This document shows, in pieces, positions 8,845 to 18,729 of a stretch of 64,000 bases of DNA. Numbering within the stretch: position 1 is the first letter of the stretch; each line of letters opens with the position of its first letter. This DNA comes from Bacillota bacterium (lineage in GTDB: Bacteria; Bacillota; Clostridia; Acetivibrionales; DSM-1351), in assembly GCA_023390335.1 (NCBI GenBank), contig JAEWCZ010000053.1:62001-126000 (forward strand), written 5' to 3'. The notes beneath the pieces are model-generated. The model was not told the origin of the DNA. It did no database searches and saw only the letters and a program-made list of their open reading frames with translations. The translations under genes and the position numbers were made by a program.

Positions 8845-9771
8845 GTGAAACACGTATTTATAGTAAATCCCGCTGCCGGGAAAGGAAAGGCTTTAGAGCT
8901 TATACCGGTTATTCGGGATTATTTCAAGGGGCAGCCCGATAAGTATGTAATAGAGGTAACTGAGTATCCGGGACATGCAACAACAATAGCCCGTGAATAC
9001 GCAGTAAATGATAAAAACAGGATATACTCAATCGGTGGGGATGGTACTATAAATGAAATAGTAAACGGAATAGCAGGAACTAAAGCCGCTTTAGGGGTTA
9101 TACCGGCAGGATCGGGTAATGATTTTATAAGAAGCATACATGGAGAATATCAGACCAAGGAAATAGTAGCTGATACCATACGAGGACAGGAAAGAAGTAT
9201 AGATTTGGCAAGGGCAAACGGAAAGTACTTTATAAATATTTCCTCTATAGGGTTTGATGCCGATGTTGTTTTTAATGCTCACAAATTTAAAAGACTGCCG
9301 TGTATTCCGGGAAGTATGGCATACCTGATTTCATTAATATATACAATTTTTAAAAACAAGATAAGTGAGATAAAAGTCACTATAGACGATGAAGAAATTA
9401 CTTTAAAAATACTTCTTGCTGCAGTTGCCAACGGTAGGTTTTACGGGGGAGGAATGTTGCCAGCTCCCGACGCAGCTCTGGATGACGGCTTGTTGGATAT
9501 ATGTCTGGTGGGAGAGGTCAATAGGCTTAAAATATTAACATTGTTTCCAAAGTACATGAAAGGTGAACACGGAGAAATAGAATACGTTAGCTTTAAAAGA
9601 GCAAAGAAAATGAAAATTGAGAGTAAAGACACTATTTCATTGAATATAGATGGAGAAATTCTTACAGGAAAGGATATAGAGTTTGAAATATTAAAAGGTG
9701 CCATTAATGTTATTTATCCTTTAGGTACAATACCTGTAAGTACAACAAAGGATTGTGCTGTTAATTTTTAA
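8845..9771 (+). CDS. Diacylglycerol kinase family lipid kinase
   Basis: Cytoplasmic or membrane-associated lipid kinase (308 aa) of the DagK_cat/YegS/DgkB family, which phosphorylates diacylglycerol or a related lipid for phospholipid recycling. The N-terminal nucleotide-binding motif is NPAAGKGKA near residue 8, the catalytic glycine-rich loop is SIGGDGTINEIVNGIAG, and PAGSGNDFIRS follows. Length fits the family. The start is GTG with CAGGAGGT seven bases upstream. It is followed 16 bases later by sbcD and may share its transcript. Exact lipid substrate is not visible. Confidence 0.9.
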   Translation: MKHVFIVNPAAGKGKALELIPVIRDYFKGQPDKYVIEVTEYPGHATTIAREYAVNDKNRIYSIGGDGTINEIVNGIAGTKAALGVIPAGSGNDFIRSIHGEYQTKEIVADTIRGQERSIDLARANGKYFINISSIGFDADVVFNAHKFKRLPCIPGSMAYLISLIYTIFKNKISEIKVTIDDEEITLKILLAAVANGRFYGGGMLPAPDAALDDGLLDICLVGEVNRLKILTLFPKYMKGEHGEIEYVSFKRAKKMKIESKDTISLNIDGEILTGKDIEFEILKGAINVIYPLGTIPVSTTKDCAVNF

Positions 9772-9787
9772 TCGGGGGAGGGACAAA

Positions 9788-10954
9788 ATGAAAATAATTC
9801 ACACAGGAGACTGGCATATTGGGAAAGTGGTAAATGAGTTCAGTATGCTGGAGGATCAAGAGTATATACTTGAGCAACTTATATCGGTAATATCAAAAGA
9901 AAAACCTGATGCTTTGATAATCGCAGGAGATATTTTTGACAGGAGCATACCACCTGTAGATGCCATTGAACTGGTTGATAGGATTTTCAACACAGTCCTC
10001 CTTGAACTCAGGATTCCTATTCTAGCTATTGCCGGAAACCATGACAGTGCTGAGCGTTTATCTTTTGCCAGCAGAATTTTAACAAATAATGGGCTGCATA
10101 TCGCAGGTGGTTTCGATGGTAATGTTCGTAAAGTGGTGTTGGAAGATGGGTTTGGGCCAGTCAGCTTCTATCTTTTACCTTACTCAGACCCCCGTACTAT
10201 AAAGCACATTTTGCAGGATAGTGAAATATCTACCCACGACGATGCCATGAAAAAGCTTGTTGAAAAAGTGGGACAAGCTATGTATGAGAATGAAAGAAGT
10301 GTAATGATTACACACGGCTACATAACTTATCTTGGAGGGCAGGCAGAAATTATAAGTGAATCAGAGAGACCTCTGAGTATCGGGGGAACGGATGTAGTTA
10401 ATTCGTATCACTTTAACTCTTTCAGCTACACAGCACTTGGACATCTTCATGCGCCTCAGCGGGCAGGTGCAGATAATATAAGGTATTCAGGCTCTTTATT
10501 GAAATACTCCTTTTCAGAGGTTAACCAAAGGAAGGGTATAAATGTAGTTGAAATTGATGGTGACGGCAATTCCCAAGTAAATTTGATAGAACTTAAACCT
10601 AAACGGGATATGCGCATAATAAAAGGACCAATTGGTGAACTTCTTAAGCCTGAGGTGTACGGAGCCGCAAATACCGATGACTATATATATGCAATATTAA
10701 CAGACAAAGGCGAACTTATTGACCCAATATCAAAGCTAAGGAGCGTTTATCCTAATGTAATGGGACTCACCAAAGAAAGCGTCATGAACAGGGATGATAA
10801 CAAAACTTCTGCTGCCGAGGGCTATAAATCTAAAGCTAAAATAGAGCTGTTTCAGGAATTCTATAGCTCTATACAAGGAGAGCCTTTGACTCTGGAGGAA
10901 CTGAAAGTAGTGGAGAGGGTAATTGGAGAGGTAGAAACAGGAGGGTGTAAATGA
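9788..10954 (+). CDS. sbcD: Exonuclease subunit SbcD
   Basis: Metallophosphoesterase nuclease subunit (388 aa) of the SbcCD complex, the bacterial Mre11 homologue that opens DNA hairpins and blocked ends. Metal-binding motifs appear in order: HTGDWHIG at the N-terminus, AGDIFD, AGNHDS, then THGYI and GHLHAPQ. The start at 9788 follows GGGGGAGGG; the earlier in-frame start at 9755 lies inside the previous gene. Its TGA overlaps the sbcC ATG (ATGA), so the two are translationally coupled. Confidence 0.95.
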   Translation: MKIIHTGDWHIGKVVNEFSMLEDQEYILEQLISVISKEKPDALIIAGDIFDRSIPPVDAIELVDRIFNTVLLELRIPILAIAGNHDSAERLSFASRILTNNGLHIAGGFDGNVRKVVLEDGFGPVSFYLLPYSDPRTIKHILQDSEISTHDDAMKKLVEKVGQAMYENERSVMITHGYITYLGGQAEIISESERPLSIGGTDVVNSYHFNSFSYTALGHLHAPQRAGADNIRYSGSLLKYSFSEVNQRKGINVVEIDGDGNSQVNLIELKPKRDMRIIKGPIGELLKPEVYGAANTDDYIYAILTDKGELIDPISKLRSVYPNVMGLTKESVMNRDDNKTSAAEGYKSKAKIELFQEFYSSIQGEPLTLEELKVVERVIGEVETGGCK

Positions 10955-13900
10955 AACCGTTAAAACTTACAATTAGTGCCTTTGGGCCGTATGCAAAAAA
11001 ACAGTTTATCGATTTTACTACCCTTACTGAACAGATATTCGTAATATCTGGCCCAACGGGAGCTGGAAAGACTACTGTCTTTGACGCTATCAGTTTTGCT
11101 CTTTTCGGTGAAGCTTCAGGAAGCAGCAGAGACAGGGATAGCCTACGAAGTGACTTTGCAGAACCGGGAGCGGAAACCTTTGTTGAGCTTGAGTTTGAAC
11201 TGAAAGGTAAAATATACAGAATAAGAAGGTCGCCCCAGCAGGAACAGAAGAAATTAAGGGGAGAGGGTTACACTTTAAGAAATGCCGATGCGGAGCTCCT
11301 GATGCCGGATGGTACGCTAATTACCAAAATAATAAATGTAGACGAGCGCATAAATGAGCTTCTTGGTATTAACAAATCACAATTTAAGCAAATTGTAATG
11401 CTTCCACAGGGAGAATTCAGAAAACTTTTGGAATCCGACAGCAGTGACAGAGAAGTTATTTTCAGGAAAATATTCGGAACCGAAGATTTTGCAGAAATTC
11501 AAAAAAGACTCGATGAAGACAGATCTAATTTGGAAAAATCCGTTCACGACTTAAAAACTCAGATAGCTACCCACATAAATCACTTTGAGGTGGGAGAAGA
11601 TCAAGCACTGGCTGAAATGAGGAACGCTCAAAATATTAATTTGGCACAATTCATTACTTGTATTGAGCAGCTTTTGCAAAAGGACAGGTCTATAATAGAT
11701 GAAATAAAGGCTGAACAGAATAAAGCGTCAACAGAACAGGGCTTGCTCCAGAAAGAAATAACCAAATGCACAGAGGTAAACAAAAAACTCTTGGACAGGG
11801 AACAAACAAAACAGCAACACGATGTTCTTGTCTTAAGAGAGAACGAGTTTCGCGGAAAAGAGGAAATTCTTGAATATGCAAGAAAGGCTTTACCAATAAG
11901 TGAAGTTGACGAGCAGTTCAGAAAATTTGATTTGACATTAGAACAAAAGGCCGGTGAATTGGAGCTGGCAAAGCAGGAGCTTGAGAAAAGGAAGTCGGAG
12001 TTTGCAAATACAGCAGAAAACCTGAATACTTATATTGGGTTGGAACCTGAAAACAAGAAGAATGAGACTGAACTTGCTTTGTTGGAAAAAATGCTCCCAA
12101 AGGTTATCCAGTACGATAAGGGGTTAAAACATTTGGAGGCTGTAAAGGCTGACTACACTAAATTGACAGGGGAACTTGAAAAGGCCCAGAAGGATCTTGA
12201 GACCAACAAAGTAAGAGAAAGCCAACAGGCGGAAAATTTGAAACTGCTTTATACAACCGAAGCCGAATGTATAAGTCTTGAAAGCCAAATATCAGAAAAC
12301 AGAAAGCTTTTAATGGAGCTTGATGGAATCAGGAAGCTCATAGGAGTGTATCAGGATGAAATTGCTAATCTTGAAAATAAGAGAGTAGAGTTTTCTTCCT
12401 TTGAAAAAGATTTTTATGATTTCAGAAGTAGACTGGAATTAGTGGAGGATAATTATATAAGGGGGCAGGCAGGGATTCTCGCTAAATCGTTGAAGGAAAA
12501 AGTTCCTTGCCCTGTTTGTGGTGCTCTTGATCATCCAAAGCCTGCAGAAATGCCAGCCAGTATTCCCACGGAAGAGCAGATAAGGAATAAAAAATCGGAA
12601 TTTTCTAAGCTAACAGAGTTTAGAACAGAAAAGACTAAGGAGATTTCAGAATTAAATGGAATCGTAGATAGCAAACGTCAAGAGATACTCAATCGACTTA
12701 AGGCTCTTGACGAAAATGTAATAATTGGGGATTATATCCTCCTAATGGAAAGCGGTCATTTTGAAACATTGCTGGGGCATATAAATACTACGGGAATTGG
12801 ACTGAAAGAAAAAACTGTTGAATTAAAGGCTCAGTATAAAGTAAAAAAAGAATTTACAGACAAAAAAGATACATTAGAAAAGGAACATATAGAAATTCGG
12901 GACAGGCTGAAAGTATTGGAAGAGTTTGTTCAAAAGTTGACTTCACAAAAATCCGGATTATTTGAAGAGATTAGTAGACTACAAGCCGAAGCACAGACTA
13001 TTGAGAAGGAGATTTCAGAAGATATTCGCTCGGTATCAAAGCTCAATGCCAGAATTGAAGAACAACGGAGTAAAATAAACAAATTTCGTGAACAATACGA
13101 GCAACATAAAAAACTATATGAAGCCTCAAGAGAAGTTGTAAGTAACGCAGAAAAGGAAGTGGCTATAAGGGTGTCCTCCATAGAGGAAGGGCAGAAAGAA
13201 ATTATCAGGTTGCAAAAGCTTTTAAAGGAGAAGCTTGAGTATTCGAATTTTGCTAATTATGAGCAATTTTTAAATATGAAAAAAACTCAGGAAGAAATTG
13301 ACATACTCCAGAAAGAAATAAATTCTTATTATCAAAACTTACAATCAATCAAGGATTTATACCAGCGTATGGAGGAGGAAACGAAAGGACTTGAAAAACA
13401 GGATATGTTAATCCTAAACACACGTTACGCGGAGTTGGAACAAAAGCAGCAGGTGCTACAGGAACGACATAATATTGTGTTCTCCAGATTTAACAATAAT
13501 TCAAAAACAATAAAACAGCTAGCCGCTTCCGTTGAAAAAGTAAAACTGCTAGAAGAAAAATACGCAATAATCGGGAAGTTGGCCAATGTTTCAAAAGGTA
13601 ATAATCCTCAAAGGATAACATTTGAGAGATACGTGTTGGCAGCTTATTTTGACGAAATTATAATTGCTGCAAATCATAGATTAACGAGGATGACAGGTTC
13701 AAGATACTTTCTAAAGAGAAAAGAGGAGAAAGGGAAGGGGCGAGCTCAGCAAGGGCTAGAATTGGAGGTTTTCGATAATTACACAGGAAAGTCGCGTCAC
13801 GTTAAGACTCTTTCTGGAGGAGAGGGTTTCAAAGCTTCACTTGCGCTTGCGCTGGGCTTAGCGGACGTTGTACAATCTTATTCCGGGGGGATTAGCCTTG

Positions 13901-14100
13901 ATACCTTGTTTGTTGATGAAGGATTTGGTTCACTTGACCCTGAATCCCTGGACAGTGCTATCGAGTGTCTAACTGAAATTCAAAAAACAGGCCGTTTGGT
14001 AGGGGTAATTTCGCACGTTGCGGAAATAAAAGAGAGAATACAATCAGTGTTGGAAGTAATTCCAAACAAAGAAGGAAGCTTTGTAAGTTTCAATATATAA
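10951..14100 (+). CDS. sbcC: Exonuclease subunit SbcC (SMC-like ATPase)
   Basis: Rad50-type ATPase (1049 aa) that controls the SbcD nuclease. It has Walker A GPTGAGKTT near residue 35, then two very long coiled coils flanking a zinc hook CPVCG at 520-524. The C-terminal ABC signature is TLSGGEGFKASLALALGLA and Walker B is LDTLFVDEGFGSLD. The hook lies almost exactly mid-protein, as expected for antiparallel coils. The protein runs Glu/Lys rich between 190 and 860. The gene ends at a terminator shared with glgB. Confidence 0.96.
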   Translation: MKPLKLTISAFGPYAKKQFIDFTTLTEQIFVISGPTGAGKTTVFDAISFALFGEASGSSRDRDSLRSDFAEPGAETFVELEFELKGKIYRIRRSPQQEQKKLRGEGYTLRNADAELLMPDGTLITKIINVDERINELLGINKSQFKQIVMLPQGEFRKLLESDSSDREVIFRKIFGTEDFAEIQKRLDEDRSNLEKSVHDLKTQIATHINHFEVGEDQALAEMRNAQNINLAQFITCIEQLLQKDRSIIDEIKAEQNKASTEQGLLQKEITKCTEVNKKLLDREQTKQQHDVLVLRENEFRGKEEILEYARKALPISEVDEQFRKFDLTLEQKAGELELAKQELEKRKSEFANTAENLNTYIGLEPENKKNETELALLEKMLPKVIQYDKGLKHLEAVKADYTKLTGELEKAQKDLETNKVRESQQAENLKLLYTTEAECISLESQISENRKLLMELDGIRKLIGVYQDEIANLENKRVEFSSFEKDFYDFRSRLELVEDNYIRGQAGILAKSLKEKVPCPVCGALDHPKPAEMPASIPTEEQIRNKKSEFSKLTEFRTEKTKEISELNGIVDSKRQEILNRLKALDENVIIGDYILLMESGHFETLLGHINTTGIGLKEKTVELKAQYKVKKEFTDKKDTLEKEHIEIRDRLKVLEEFVQKLTSQKSGLFEEISRLQAEAQTIEKEISEDIRSVSKLNARIEEQRSKINKFREQYEQHKKLYEASREVVSNAEKEVAIRVSSIEEGQKEIIRLQKLLKEKLEYSNFANYEQFLNMKKTQEEIDILQKEINSYYQNLQSIKDLYQRMEEETKGLEKQDMLILNTRYAELEQKQQVLQERHNIVFSRFNNNSKTIKQLAASVEKVKLLEEKYAIIGKLANVSKGNNPQRITFERYVLAAYFDEIIIAANHRLTRMTGSRYFLKRKEEKGKGRAQQGLELEVFDNYTGKSRHVKTLSGGEGFKASLALALGLADVVQSYSGGISLDTLFVDEGFGSLDPESLDSAIECLTEIQKTGRLVGVISHVAEIKERIQSVLEVIPNKEGSFVSFNI

Positions 14101-14113
14101 TAGTAAGAAATAA

Positions 14114-14145
14114 AAAGGCTCCTGAGCAAATACTCAGGAGTCTTT
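14114..14145. terminator. Bidirectional terminator between sbcC and glgB
   Basis: A 13-bp stem (14114-14126 with 14133-14145, one G-T pair) has a six-base loop and A/T runs on both flanks. It overlaps the glgB stop codon. The convergent genes share it. Confidence 0.82.
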
Positions 14146-16362
14146 AAATATCGGTCTGAAGACAAGTACACCGAAGGAGGGTATTGTAAGACAAAGCTTA
14201 AAGGGTCTTCCGTGCAGGGATTCGTTAATGGCAGTATATATTTTGTTTGACTCATCCGGTTCATACCCACCATACTTTTCAAAGTTACTATTCATAACTA
14301 GCTCATATTCAAGGTCAAAAGGTACACCGATGCAATAATTATAATTAACAGCGGGTGTAAAATTGCATACAAATATCAGCATATCATGATAGTCCTGGCC
14401 CTTTCTTATAAAGGAAACAACACTATGGTCATTATCGTTGCAGTCTATCCACTCAAAACCGTCATAGCTTAAATCCACTTCATATAAAGCCTTATTTTCT
14501 CTATACAAAGTGTTTAAGTCTCTGACATAGGTTTGCAGCTTTTTATGCATTTCATAATCCAACAAGTGCCAATCTAAGCCTTTTTTATCGTTCCACTCAA
14601 TGAATTGTCCGTACTCCCCGCCCATAAACAATAGCTTTTTACCCGGGTGACCATAGGTATAACCATAAGTGGCCCTAAGTCCTGCAAACTTCTGCCAGTA
14701 ATCTCCCGGTTGTTTGCTTAGCATAGAGCATTTACCGTGTACAACTTCATCGTGAGACAGAACAAGAATATAATTTTCACTGAAAGCGTACATTAACGAA
14801 AAAGTTATAAGATTGTGGTGGTATTTTCTGTAGATAGGGTCCATTTTTATATATTTTAGGAAATCATTCATCCAGCCCATATTCCATTTAAAGGTGAACC
14901 CAAGACCGCCCATGTAAGGAGGTTTTGTAATCATAGGCCATGATGAGGATTCTTCAGCTACCATTATTATACCTTTAAAATACCCGAATACAGTTGAATT
15001 GAGCTGTTTAAGAAAATCAGCAGCCTCCAGATTGAGATTTCCCCCGTATTTGTTTGGAATCCATTGCCCGGGTTTTTTAGCATAGTCCAAATAAATCATG
15101 GATGCAACGGCATCTACTCTTAAACCGTCTATATGGTACTTTTCAAACCAGAATACAGCATTTGATATCAGGAAATTCCTTACTTCATTCCTTCCATGGT
15201 TAAAAACGAGGGTTCCCCATTCGGGGTGTTCTCCCAGACGTGGGTCTGAATACTCGTACAGAGCTGTCCCATCAAATCGCGCCAAGCCATGGGCATCTTT
15301 AGGGAAGTGAGCCGGAACCCAGTCCAGAAAGACTCCTATATCATTCTGGTGGCACATATCTACGAAATACATGAAATCTTCAGGCTTTCCGTAGCGGCTT
15401 GTGACAGCATAATAGCCTGTAACCTGGTACCCCCAGGAACCGTCATAGGGATGTTCGGCAACAGGCAACAGTTCAATATGGGTATATCCCATATCTTTTA
15501 CATAGGGGATTAGCCTATCAGCAATGATCCTGTAATTAACGTATATGTCCCCGTTTTCATCAGGTTCGGCAGCAGTTGACCATGTCCCCAGATGAAGCTC
15601 ATATATTGACATAGGGCCATTGAAGACGTCTTTCTCTTCCCTGGCACTCATCCATTGTTCGTCACACCAAGTGTAACTATCAATGTCCATAACAATTGAG
15701 GCAGTAGCAGGCCTTTTTTCAGCGTAGTAAGCATAGGGGTCTGCTTTAATAATCAGATTGTCATCAGGGGTCTTAATTTCAAATTTATATATATCTCCGA
15801 TTGATACAAGAGGAATAAATAACTCCCAGACACCTGATGAACCCAACTCACGCATTTGATGCTTACGCCCATCCCACTGATTAAAGTCTCCTACCACACT
15901 TACGCGTTTCGCACACGGAGCCCATACCGCAAAAAGAGTTCCTTTTACAGTATTATAAGTCATGACGTGTGCACCGAGTTTTTCATAAATCCTGTGATGA
16001 TTTCCCTGATTAAAGAGATGTGTATCAAATTCGGAAATAAAAGGCCAGAAACTGTAAGGGTCATGTGCTGTGAAGCTGTTTCCAAACACATCAGTTATTT
16101 TAAGCTGATATTCAAAAATATCACTTCTGTCCGGAAATGTTATTTCATATATTCCATCACTGCAAAGTTTTTTCATTGGAAATGAGTCGTCAGCGGCAAC
16201 ATCCAAAAGCTCAACCATTTTGGCAGTTGGATGATATACTCTGACAACGGTTTGAAGATTTTTCTCTTCCACACCTATTAGGTGCATACCCAGGTAAGAA
16301 TGAGGATCTTTACATTCACCATTTAAAATACTTTTAGCTGCTTCAACAAAATTTTTTCTCAT
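14134..16362 (-). CDS. glgB: 1,4-alpha-glucan branching enzyme
   Basis: Glycogen branching enzyme (742 aa), a GH13 transglycosylase that makes alpha-1,6 branches. Two N-terminal CBM48-type segments (the second with APCAKRVSVVGDFNQWDG) precede the TIM barrel. Conserved catalytic regions are visible: GLRVDAVASMIY with the Asp nucleophile near residue 418, MVAEESSSWP with the acid/base Glu, and LSHDEVVHGK with the third Asp. Length matches full-size bacterial GlgB. GAGGTGTT precedes the ATG. No other glycogen gene is adjacent, so this is a detached glgB. Confidence 0.96.
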   Translation of the reverse strand: MRKNFVEAAKSILNGECKDPHSYLGMHLIGVEEKNLQTVVRVYHPTAKMVELLDVAADDSFPMKKLCSDGIYEITFPDRSDIFEYQLKITDVFGNSFTAHDPYSFWPFISEFDTHLFNQGNHHRIYEKLGAHVMTYNTVKGTLFAVWAPCAKRVSVVGDFNQWDGRKHQMRELGSSGVWELFIPLVSIGDIYKFEIKTPDDNLIIKADPYAYYAEKRPATASIVMDIDSYTWCDEQWMSAREEKDVFNGPMSIYELHLGTWSTAAEPDENGDIYVNYRIIADRLIPYVKDMGYTHIELLPVAEHPYDGSWGYQVTGYYAVTSRYGKPEDFMYFVDMCHQNDIGVFLDWVPAHFPKDAHGLARFDGTALYEYSDPRLGEHPEWGTLVFNHGRNEVRNFLISNAVFWFEKYHIDGLRVDAVASMIYLDYAKKPGQWIPNKYGGNLNLEAADFLKQLNSTVFGYFKGIIMVAEESSSWPMITKPPYMGGLGFTFKWNMGWMNDFLKYIKMDPIYRKYHHNLITFSLMYAFSENYILVLSHDEVVHGKCSMLSKQPGDYWQKFAGLRATYGYTYGHPGKKLLFMGGEYGQFIEWNDKKGLDWHLLDYEMHKKLQTYVRDLNTLYRENKALYEVDLSYDGFEWIDCNDNDHSVVSFIRKGQDYHDMLIFVCNFTPAVNYNYCIGVPFDLEYELVMNSNFEKYGGYEPDESNKIYTAINESLHGRPFKLCLTIPSFGVLVFRPIFKDS

Positions 16363-16487
16363 GTAACACCTCTGAATTAAAACATCGGAGCAAGTTTATA
16401 TTACCAATATTATAACATAATTAGGAAATTAACAATGTCGGTAAGTCTGTGTTGGAATTTTGTTAAGAACAGTGTTTGCAAAGCTAT

Positions 16488-17546
16488 TTATTTTTTACTT
16501 GGCCACTGGTTTTTGGGGATATGTATGTACACATCTTCAAGTCTATGAAACCCTGCCTGGATAACAGTGTCAACAAGTGTATCCTTTGTGACTACAACAG
16601 GCTCTACCATTTCATAGGGAATATCATATTCTCCGTCATTAATAAATTTATTACTGACATAATAATCATTTTTCAGGAGCCCCATTGCAACATCGATGGC
16701 CTTTTCCGCCAATTTGTCTATAGGCTTGTAAACAGTCAATAGCTGAGTACCCTCGGCTACTCTCTGGCAACCGGATATATCGGCATCGTGACCAGCCACA
16801 AAAACCTTTCCTGCCAGGTGTTTTTTAGAAAGGGCTTCTATTGCTGCACCGGCAAGACCGTCATTAGCAGCGATAATCGCATCAATCTTTTTACCGTCAC
16901 GAAGGGCCTTATCCACACACTTAAAGGCATCCTCTGTATTCCAGTCATCTGCCCACACTTCATCGACTATTTTTATAGTGCCCTCGTAAAGATACTTATC
17001 TAATATATTTTTAAAACCTTTATTATACATAAAGCTATTGTTATCGGTTTTGCCTCCGTTTATTATTATGTAATTACCTTTGGGTACTTTTGATACCATG
17101 AGGGAGGCCATATATTCTCCAACTTTTATACTGTCAAAAGAGACATAAAAATCAGTATTTCCATTTTTAATTAGCCTGTCGTAGCAGATTATCCTTATTC
17201 CTTTACTTCTGGCCAGTTGCACAGCCTGCTGTGATTTTTCGTAGTCTTGGGCAACAATTATAAGAATGTCTATACCTTGTGCCAGTAAATTTTTAACCTG
17301 TGTAATTTGAGTGTCTATGTCATTGTTTGCATTACGGAAAAGAATCTCTGCTCCTTCAGCTTGTGCTTTTGCCGTGAGGGCATCTACGTCCCTTTGCCAA
17401 CGTTCCTCGTGAAGAGTTGCCATAGAAAGACCAATGGTTATTTTGTCAGTTTTATTAACTGGATTTTTGTAGGAGCAACCGGATGTAAAAACTATAATAA
17501 TCAGACTTATAAGTGAAAGGAGTACTACTAGTTGCTTAATCCTCAT
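16488..17546 (-). CDS. Sugar-binding lipoprotein, xylose-binding (XylF) type
   Basis: Extracytoplasmic solute-binding protein (352 aa) of the Peripla_BP_4 family, most like D-xylose-binding proteins. It starts with a lipoprotein signal whose lipobox is TSGC with Cys24. The XylF-like features are ITIGLSMATLHEERWQRD at the start of the mature domain, QLARSKGIRIICYDRLI for the sugar-binding strand, and DAIIAANDGLAGAAIEAL. No permease or ATPase gene is next to it, and no regulator. It may feed a distant transporter or serve a sensor kinase. Xylose specificity is inferred from family resemblance. Confidence 0.82.
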   Translation of the reverse strand: MRIKQLVVLLSLISLIIIVFTSGCSYKNPVNKTDKITIGLSMATLHEERWQRDVDALTAKAQAEGAEILFRNANNDIDTQITQVKNLLAQGIDILIIVAQDYEKSQQAVQLARSKGIRIICYDRLIKNGNTDFYVSFDSIKVGEYMASLMVSKVPKGNYIIINGGKTDNNSFMYNKGFKNILDKYLYEGTIKIVDEVWADDWNTEDAFKCVDKALRDGKKIDAIIAANDGLAGAAIEALSKKHLAGKVFVAGHDADISGCQRVAEGTQLLTVYKPIDKLAEKAIDVAMGLLKNDYYVSNKFINDGEYDIPYEMVEPVVVTKDTLVDTVIQAGFHRLEDVYIHIPKNQWPSKK

Positions 17547-17791
17547 TTAAATTAAACACCGCCCTTGTAAAAGTATGGAAGTTTTCTCTATATTAAGTGG
17601 AAAGGCATCACAGTATTTTCTATATATTTTTCGAGTTTAAAGCGTTCTTTTATCAGCTTTGTATACAAATACTATTTAAGATTATCAAAAAAATCCAAAA
17701 ATTACAATACAAATTTGTGAAAATTAACCAAATGCGTATTGCCAGAAAAGTTAATCCGTAAGTGCATGGAAAGCACGCACAAAAATAAGAC
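17547..17791. other. Intergenic region between the sugar-binding gene and the rpsF promoter
   Basis: An AT-rich stretch between divergent genes. It should contain the promoter of the minus-strand sugar-binding gene, though I could not assign it. I see no open frame with a ribosome site. Confidence 0.4.
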
Positions 17792-17820
17792 TTGCCTATT
17801 TTTGTAGACTGTGATAAAAT
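17792..17820 (+). promoter_or_regulatory. Sigma-A promoter of rpsF-ssb-rpsR
   Basis: TTGCCT (17792-17797) and TAAAAT (17815-17820) are 17 bases apart. They place a start near 17827, giving a leader of about 85 bases before rpsF. Confidence 0.68.
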
Positions 17821-17856
17821 ACAAAATTGTATGTTACAAATAAATTAAGATAACAT

Positions 17857-17898
17857 CCTTGCTCTGTACTCATGATACAGGGCCGCTAAAGTCCGAGG
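17857..17898 (+). promoter_or_regulatory. Probable S6:S18-binding leader RNA
   Basis: The leader can fold into an outer stem CCTTG (17857-17861) with CGAGG (17894-17898), enclosing a hairpin CTGTA/TACAG (17864-17868 with 17876-17880). A large internal loop on the 3' side contains CCG (17883-17885). Known S6:S18 autoregulatory leaders have a hairpin with an unpaired CCG mimicking the 16S site. The match is by eye, so moderate confidence. Confidence 0.5.
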
Positions 17899-17912
17899 GG
17901 AGGTGACCAATA

Positions 17913-18197
17913 ATGTTGAAGAAGTATGAAACTATCTTTATTATCAATTCAGAAGTTGGCGAGGAAGCTACAAAGGCACTCGTAGAAAAGTTCAAAACTA
18001 TGCTCGAAACTTCAGCTCAGCTGGAAAGCATCGATGAATGGGGAAAGAGAAAGATGGCTTACGAAATCGATGACAAAATTGACGGGTATTATGTACTTGC
18101 GAACTTTTCATCAAGCCCAGATTTTCCTGCTGAATTAGAAAGAATCTACAAAATCACTGAAGGAATTCTCAAGTATATCATAATAAAGAAGGATTAG
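17913..18197 (+). CDS. rpsF: 30S ribosomal protein S6
   Basis: Small-subunit protein (94 aa) that binds 16S rRNA as a heterodimer with S18. The start MLKKYETIFIINSE and the central LESIDEWGKRKMAYEI are standard S6 sequence. GGGAGGTG precedes the ATG. First gene of the rpsF-ssb-rpsR operon. Confidence 0.97.
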   Translation: MLKKYETIFIINSEVGEEATKALVEKFKTMLETSAQLESIDEWGKRKMAYEIDDKIDGYYVLANFSSSPDFPAELERIYKITEGILKYIIIKKD

Positions 18198-18208
18198 TAG
18201 GTGGGAGT

Positions 18209-18637
18209 ATGAACAAAGTTGTATTAATGGGTAGACTTACAAAAGATCCAGACCTAAGATACACCAGTGGAAACAATACGGCAATTGCGAGTTTCACACT
18301 TGCCGTTAACAGACGTTTTGCCAGAGAAGGACAGCCACAGGCTGATTTCATCAATATTGTTGCATGGGACAAGAGTGCAGAGTTTTGTGGAAAATATTTT
18401 ACAAAAGGATTGCAGGTTGTCGTAGTAGGTAGAATTCAGACAAGATCATGGGACGATAATGAGGGGAAGCGTCATTACGTTACAGAAGTTGTAGCAGAGG
18501 AAACTTACTTTGCAGACAGTAAACGTAATGGTGAAACTGGTAACGGTGGTTCCACGCAGAAAACTTATTCTGAAACACCTGCCGCATCCGGTGATGGATT
18601 CTATCCAATGGATGAGGATGACGAACTGCCTTTTTAA
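18209..18637 (+). CDS. ssb: Single-stranded DNA-binding protein
   Basis: Homotetrameric ssDNA-binding protein (142 aa) for replication, repair and recombination. The N-terminal OB fold runs from MNKVVLMGRLTKDPDLRY through about residue 105. A Gly/Ser/Thr-rich linker leads to the acidic tail DEDDELPF, the docking peptide for repair enzymes. It lies between rpsF and rpsR in the usual Firmicutes order. Confidence 0.97.
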   Translation: MNKVVLMGRLTKDPDLRYTSGNNTAIASFTLAVNRRFAREGQPQADFINIVAWDKSAEFCGKYFTKGLQVVVVGRIQTRSWDDNEGKRHYVTEVVAEETYFADSKRNGETGNGGSTQKTYSETPAASGDGFYPMDEDDELPF

Positions 18638-18729
18638 AATGGTATTTGAACAATTCAAAACCGACATTAACATATTTTTTATAAATTAAATTAAGTACCA
18701 CTAAGGGTGCTTGAAAGGAGGAGTTAGAC

